Source: an uncultured Lachnospiraceae bacterium (GTDB lineage: Bacteria > Bacillota > Clostridia > Lachnospirales > Lachnospiraceae). From it: a stretch of 9,234 nucleotides of DNA. Below the pieces are notes generated by a model, which saw nothing but the letters and a program-made list of their open reading frames with translations, was not told the origin of the DNA and did no database searches. The stretch spans positions 1 to 9,234 of the forward strand of contig CALEFO010000006.1 in NCBI GenBank assembly GCA_937877165.1, written 5' to 3'. Below are positions 6,697 to 9,234 of this stretch, in pieces. A program made the translations under genes and the position numbers. Positions within the stretch are counted from its first letter, which is position 1. The number at the start of each line of letters is the position of its first letter.

Positions 6697-7011
6697 GAAA
6701 AATGCTCCTTAAAATAATCAATTTTCAATACCCGACCATTTCCATCTCCATCGTGAAGCATCGAAGCTGTCCGTACACACCGAAATTTGAAATCCGTCAG
6801 ATATTAAGCAGTTACAACATTACAATAAACTGTTCGGTTCCACTTCCCCCTGATGCAGTGTACCGGACAGTGCTTCCTGATATGAAAAAGCCGGACGGCC
6901 TGCCAGAATCAAAATGGGCAAAAGACAAGGCACAGCCGTTACGCTCATCTTAACATAAGCCCCGACCGGTGTACATCGACATTTTCCCTGCCGTGGGGTA
7001 AACTCTTTCTT
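6697..7011. other. Divergent intergenic region between the oxidoreductase and the DUF6077-type gene
   Basis: A 315-bp stretch without a credible gene. It must hold promoters for both directions. The most AT-rich part is about 6780-6830 and is the best place for them. On the minus strand TTGTAA (6820-6825) with TATCTG (6798-6803) at 16-bp spacing is a weak sigma-70-like pair. On the plus strand TACAAT (6821-6826) resembles a -10, but no good -35 lies at the right distance. An open frame at 6702-6953 (plus) has no ribosome binding site or recognisable domain. No riboswitch, long inverted repeat or tRNA was seen. Confidence 0.5.
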
Positions 7012-8127
7012 ATGAATGCACTGATTAAATTTATGATGTTTCTGATCCCTGCCGGTGTGATGCCGGTGCTGTCCGGTCTTTTGCCGGTCAGTTTTCTTCC
7101 CGCCAGGGAGCGAAGGTTCCCTCTGATCATCCTCGGAGGCTATCTTTCCACGTTTGCGCTGTTCGAGCTCTTGGGACTGCCTGTCCTGATCTGGACCACA
7201 AGCGGAGATTTCCAGCTCCTGACCCTGCTCTTTCTCTGCACAGATTTTCTGTGGATCGCAGCAGGAATCATCCGCTGCCGAAAGGACGGCATCCGGATCC
7301 CCCGGCTTCTTAAGGAGCGGAGCATTCCGGATCCCGACGCGGCGGTCTGCTGGCTGATTTTCGCGGTTCTCCTTAGCTTCGAGCTGTGGATGTCCTACAC
7401 ACATGCGTCCTTTGATGGAGATGATGCCTATTACGTGGCGCAGACGCTGCAGACCTGGCAAACCGGCACCATGTACTACTATGTGCCGTACACCGGCTTC
7501 ACAACGATCCTGGATGGCCGTCATGCGATGGCTCTGATGCCGATGTGGATTGCCTTTGTGGCAAAGCTGTGCGGAACCCACTCCACCATTGTGACGCACA
7601 GCATGATGCCGTTTGTTCTGATCCCGCTCACGGATGTTTGTCTGTATCAGTGCGCGGTGGAGCTGACGCGCGGGCAGAAGTCCTCCCGGCGCAGATATCA
7701 GCTTCCCGCTGTCATGGTCGTGCTTGCCGTTCTGCAGATCTTCGGCAACACCTCCATCTATACGCCGGAAACCTTCCTTCTGATGCGTACCTGGCAGGGG
7801 AAATCCCTGTTTGCCAATTTCATTCTTCCCATGGTATTTCTAATGCTGCTCCGGATGATCCGGGATTCTTGGGAAGAAAAAGCCTGGTGCTGCGTTATGC
7901 TGATTCTTCTGAACACGGCCGCGGGCTTTTGTACTTCTCTGGCTCCTGTCCTTGTGACCGGTGTTCTGATTCTCGCCGGCATCATCATTGCCATTCTGAA
8001 AAGGAAAAAGCGCCTCCCCGCCGTCATTCTTCTGACCTGTATTCCGTGTTTTCTCTATCTGCTTCTGCTCCTTCGCATGATGAATCCAGGAGCAGTTCCG
8101 TTTCTGAAGGGAGGTCGTCTTCCGTGA
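7012..8127 (+). CDS. DUF6077-type membrane protein, N-terminal part (frame interrupted)
   Basis: 371 residues, strongly hydrophobic, with roughly eight or nine membrane helices (for example about 8-26, 37-60, 66-86, 110-128, 174-186, 197-214, 232-246, 266-282, 291-307, 312-330, 336-354). After one helix comes FDGDDAYYVAQTLQ (134-147), an acidic loop like that of GT-C glycosyltransferases. RTWQGKSLFANFILP (259-273) is the other stretch I associate with DUF6077. A GT-C-like role in envelope glycan assembly is inferred; the family has no firmly known function. The ATG at 7012 has only a weak, distant GGGG as ribosome binding site, so the start is less certain. The frame ends at TGA 8125-8127 in the middle of the family's expected length. 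The rest of the protein continues in the -1 frame from 8124. So this is either half of a broken gene or the first of two coupled genes. Confidence 0.75.
   Translation: MNALIKFMMFLIPAGVMPVLSGLLPVSFLPARERRFPLIILGGYLSTFALFELLGLPVLIWTTSGDFQLLTLLFLCTDFLWIAAGIIRCRKDGIRIPRLLKERSIPDPDAAVCWLIFAVLLSFELWMSYTHASFDGDDAYYVAQTLQTWQTGTMYYYVPYTGFTTILDGRHAMALMPMWIAFVAKLCGTHSTIVTHSMMPFVLIPLTDVCLYQCAVELTRGQKSSRRRYQLPAVMVVLAVLQIFGNTSIYTPETFLLMRTWQGKSLFANFILPMVFLMLLRMIRDSWEEKAWCCVMLILLNTAAGFCTSLAPVLVTGVLILAGIIIAILKRKKRLPAVILLTCIPCFLYLLLLLRMMNPGAVPFLKGGRLP
8108..8115 (+). promoter_or_regulatory. Strong internal ribosome binding site before the second DUF6077 frame
   Basis: AGGGAGGT lies eight bases before a GTG at 8124-8126. 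The GTG overlaps the TGA stop of the first frame (8125-8127) as GTGA, the classic layout for translational coupling. It could be chance, since the same bases encode Lys-Gly-Gly in the first frame. Confidence 0.5.
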
Positions 8128-8897
8128 AGGGCATTCTGGAAATTCTGAATGAATATGAAGGCGGCAGGCTTTTGTTCCTGCTGTACCTGCTCTGCCTCGC
8201 CTATCTGGCTAAAAATGAGAAGGACCGCAGCCGCAGAATTCTCCTTGTCTTTCTGCCGCTCCTGTGTCTTGCGGCCTTTCTTCTTCCGCCTGTGTACTGG
8301 ATTTACGGAAAAATCGACGGCGTCCGTACATATTACCGCCTGCTGTGGATTCTTCCCATGGCGCTGACCATCGCCTACAGCGGCGTAAAAATTTTTGCGG
8401 CAAATCTCCGGACTGGTCTTGCCGTCATCTGTGCGCTGGTCGTTCTGAGCGGTCAGTTCGTCTACTCGAATGAAAACATTCTGAAGGCAGAAAACCGCCT
8501 GCACCTGCCGCAGATGGTGCTGGATATCTCCGATTTTCTGATGAATGAAACCGGCGGCGAGGAAACGATGGCAGCCATGCCGGTCGGCCTGGTTCAGTTC
8601 GTCCGTCAGTACAATGTGAAGATTCTCATGCCCTACGGCCGTGAGATGCAGATGGGCTCCTACTACAACGAAGTCTATGAGGCGATGGAAGGGACGGATC
8701 CGGTGAATGCCTCAAAGCTTTGTGAGGCACTGGATCGCTATGACTGTGAATTTCTTGTGATCGAGGCTGCCAAAAAAGTCGACGGAAGCCTGGAAAAAGA
8801 GGGCCTGACTTATCTTGCCGATGTCGACGGCTACAGTATCTGGTACTGCCCGTACGCGCAGGAGTTCCGCGATGCCGCTGCCCAATATATGGACTGA
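8124..8897 (+). CDS. DUF6077-type membrane protein, C-terminal part (in the -1 frame)
   Basis: 257 residues if started at GTG 8124. It opens with an amphipathic stretch (KGILEILNEYEGG), followed by about four membrane helices (YLLCLAYL at about 22, the LLVFLPLLCLAAFLLPP segment, LLWILPMALTIAYS, and LAVICALVVLSGQFVYS). A soluble C-terminal domain of about 140 residues comes next (from about NENILKAENRLHLPQ), ending in YSIWYCPYAQEFRDAAAQYM. Together with the upstream frame it makes about 628 residues, which fits one full-length DUF6077-type protein with its usual order of membrane part then extracytoplasmic tail. It has no own promoter in view. If the split is a frameshift, one extra base near 8123 would join both halves as GGRLP-x-KGIL. 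The coding quality after the break is undecayed (no further stops), which favours a recent frameshift, a sequencing error or a working split. It converges with the next gene, 9 bp apart. Confidence 0.72.
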   Translation: MKGILEILNEYEGGRLLFLLYLLCLAYLAKNEKDRSRRILLVFLPLLCLAAFLLPPVYWIYGKIDGVRTYYRLLWILPMALTIAYSGVKIFAANLRTGLAVICALVVLSGQFVYSNENILKAENRLHLPQMVLDISDFLMNETGGEETMAAMPVGLVQFVRQYNVKILMPYGREMQMGSYYNEVYEAMEGTDPVNASKLCEALDRYDCEFLVIEAAKKVDGSLEKEGLTYLADVDGYSIWYCPYAQEFRDAAAQYMD

Positions 8898-8906
8898 CCT
8901 CCTGTA

Positions 8907-9234
8907 TCAGCCGGAAGAGCTGCGGCTTTCTGTCCCATCATCTTCCAGCCGATACACATACAGCGTATACGGACTTGTCTCGTCTGTACATGTGCAGCAG
9001 AGCTTCAGCTGCATTTCCTTCACGTTCGTGATGCAGACGCGGGAGAAGATATATTTGCAGCCGAGCTCCCGCAGCGCATTCGGATCAATGGCAATGCTTC
9101 CCTCCGGATGAGGATAATTGCGGACCGCCTCCACAATTGTCGGCTGATCGGCGGAATAGAGGTAACACCTTGCTCCCCATTCATCGTAGTAGCTCCGTGC
9201 CCCTTCATTCATCGAAAGCGCCGGTGCAATGACC
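8907..9234 (-). CDS. DUF6044-like membrane protein, C-terminal end (partial, runs off the right edge)
   Basis: The frame is open to the right edge (VIAPALS before the first Met at 9210-9212), so the Met is internal and the start lies outside. About 108 residues are visible. YYDEWGARCYLYSADQ and, later, AIDPNALRELGCKYIFSRVCITN match my memory of the conserved soluble C-terminus of DUF6044 proteins ('YFDxWGxRCYLFS ... GGKYIFSAVEIxN'), followed by 'YTLYVYRLEDDGTES' as the last strand. The family comprises large polytopic membrane proteins of GT-C/YfhO-like character with unknown substrate; no membrane helix is in the visible part. It converges on the DUF6077-type gene and lacks a clear terminator. 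A possible glycan or cell-envelope role is inferred from the neighbours. Confidence 0.72.
   Translation of the reverse strand, partial: VIAPALSMNEGARSYYDEWGARCYLYSADQPTIVEAVRNYPHPEGSIAIDPNALRELGCKYIFSRVCITNVKEMQLKLCCTCTDETSPYTLYVYRLEDDGTESRSSSG

Noticed and set aside
6702..6953. 83-codon open frame in the divergent intergenic region
   Set aside because: No ribosome binding site, no domain, and it covers the region where promoters are needed.
8095..8130. Programmed -1 ribosomal frameshift in the DUF6077-type gene
   Set aside because: No X-XXY-YYZ slippery heptamer is present before the stop; a restart at GTG or a real frameshift mutation explains it better.
8909..8931. Small hairpin (AGCCG/CGGCT) with a short T-run at the convergent gene ends
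   Set aside because: Only five base pairs with a nine-base loop and a T-run broken by C; too weak to call a terminator.

Overview
The window looks like chromosomal DNA of an anaerobic Firmicute, most likely a gut-type member of the Clostridia (Lachnospiraceae-like). The basis is strong AGGAGG-type ribosome binding sites, moderately high GC, and protein families I associate with that group (DUF6077 and DUF6044 membrane proteins, and a DUF2201-type VWA protein with a MoxR ATPase). The genus cannot be given from this sequence alone. There are no rRNA, tRNA, CRISPR or insertion-sequence features.

Left block (1-4057), all on the minus strand, read from right to left. A Crp/Fnr-family regulator comes first (3368-4057). 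It is followed by a BspA-type leucine-rich-repeat protein (2423-3334), a VWA-like DUF2201 protein with an intact MIDAS motif but a broken HExxH (1042-2376), and a GNAT acetyltransferase carrying a second acetyltransferase-like domain (156-971). The last gene is only the N-terminus of what looks like a MoxR-type AAA ATPase (1-76), which runs off the left edge. Gaps are 33-79 bp with no strong terminator inside, so this may be one transcription unit. LRR + VWA + MoxR ATPase suggests a multi-protein remodelling or chaperone machine, and the Crp-like protein may be its local regulator.

Middle block (4075-6696), also minus strand. A FAD/NAD(P)-binding oxidoreductase of the UDP-galactopyranose-mutase/HemY-like type (5122-6696) is followed after 13 bp by a radical SAM/SPASM enzyme (4113-5108). 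A clear intrinsic terminator (4075-4103) closes this two-gene operon just before the Crp gene.

Right block (7012-9234). A 315-bp divergent intergenic region separates the oxidoreductase from a plus-strand DUF6077-type membrane protein. That protein is split into two overlapping reading frames (7012-8127 and 8124-8897). The break has a strong Shine-Dalgarno and a GTGA start/stop overlap, so it may be a simple frameshift or a translationally coupled split gene. Converging on it with a 9-bp gap is the C-terminal end of a DUF6044-like membrane protein on the minus strand (8907-9234). Oxidoreductase, radical SAM enzyme and two large membrane proteins of GT-C-like character together suggest surface-glycan or cell-envelope work. 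This is inferred from context; none of the substrates can be read from the sequence.
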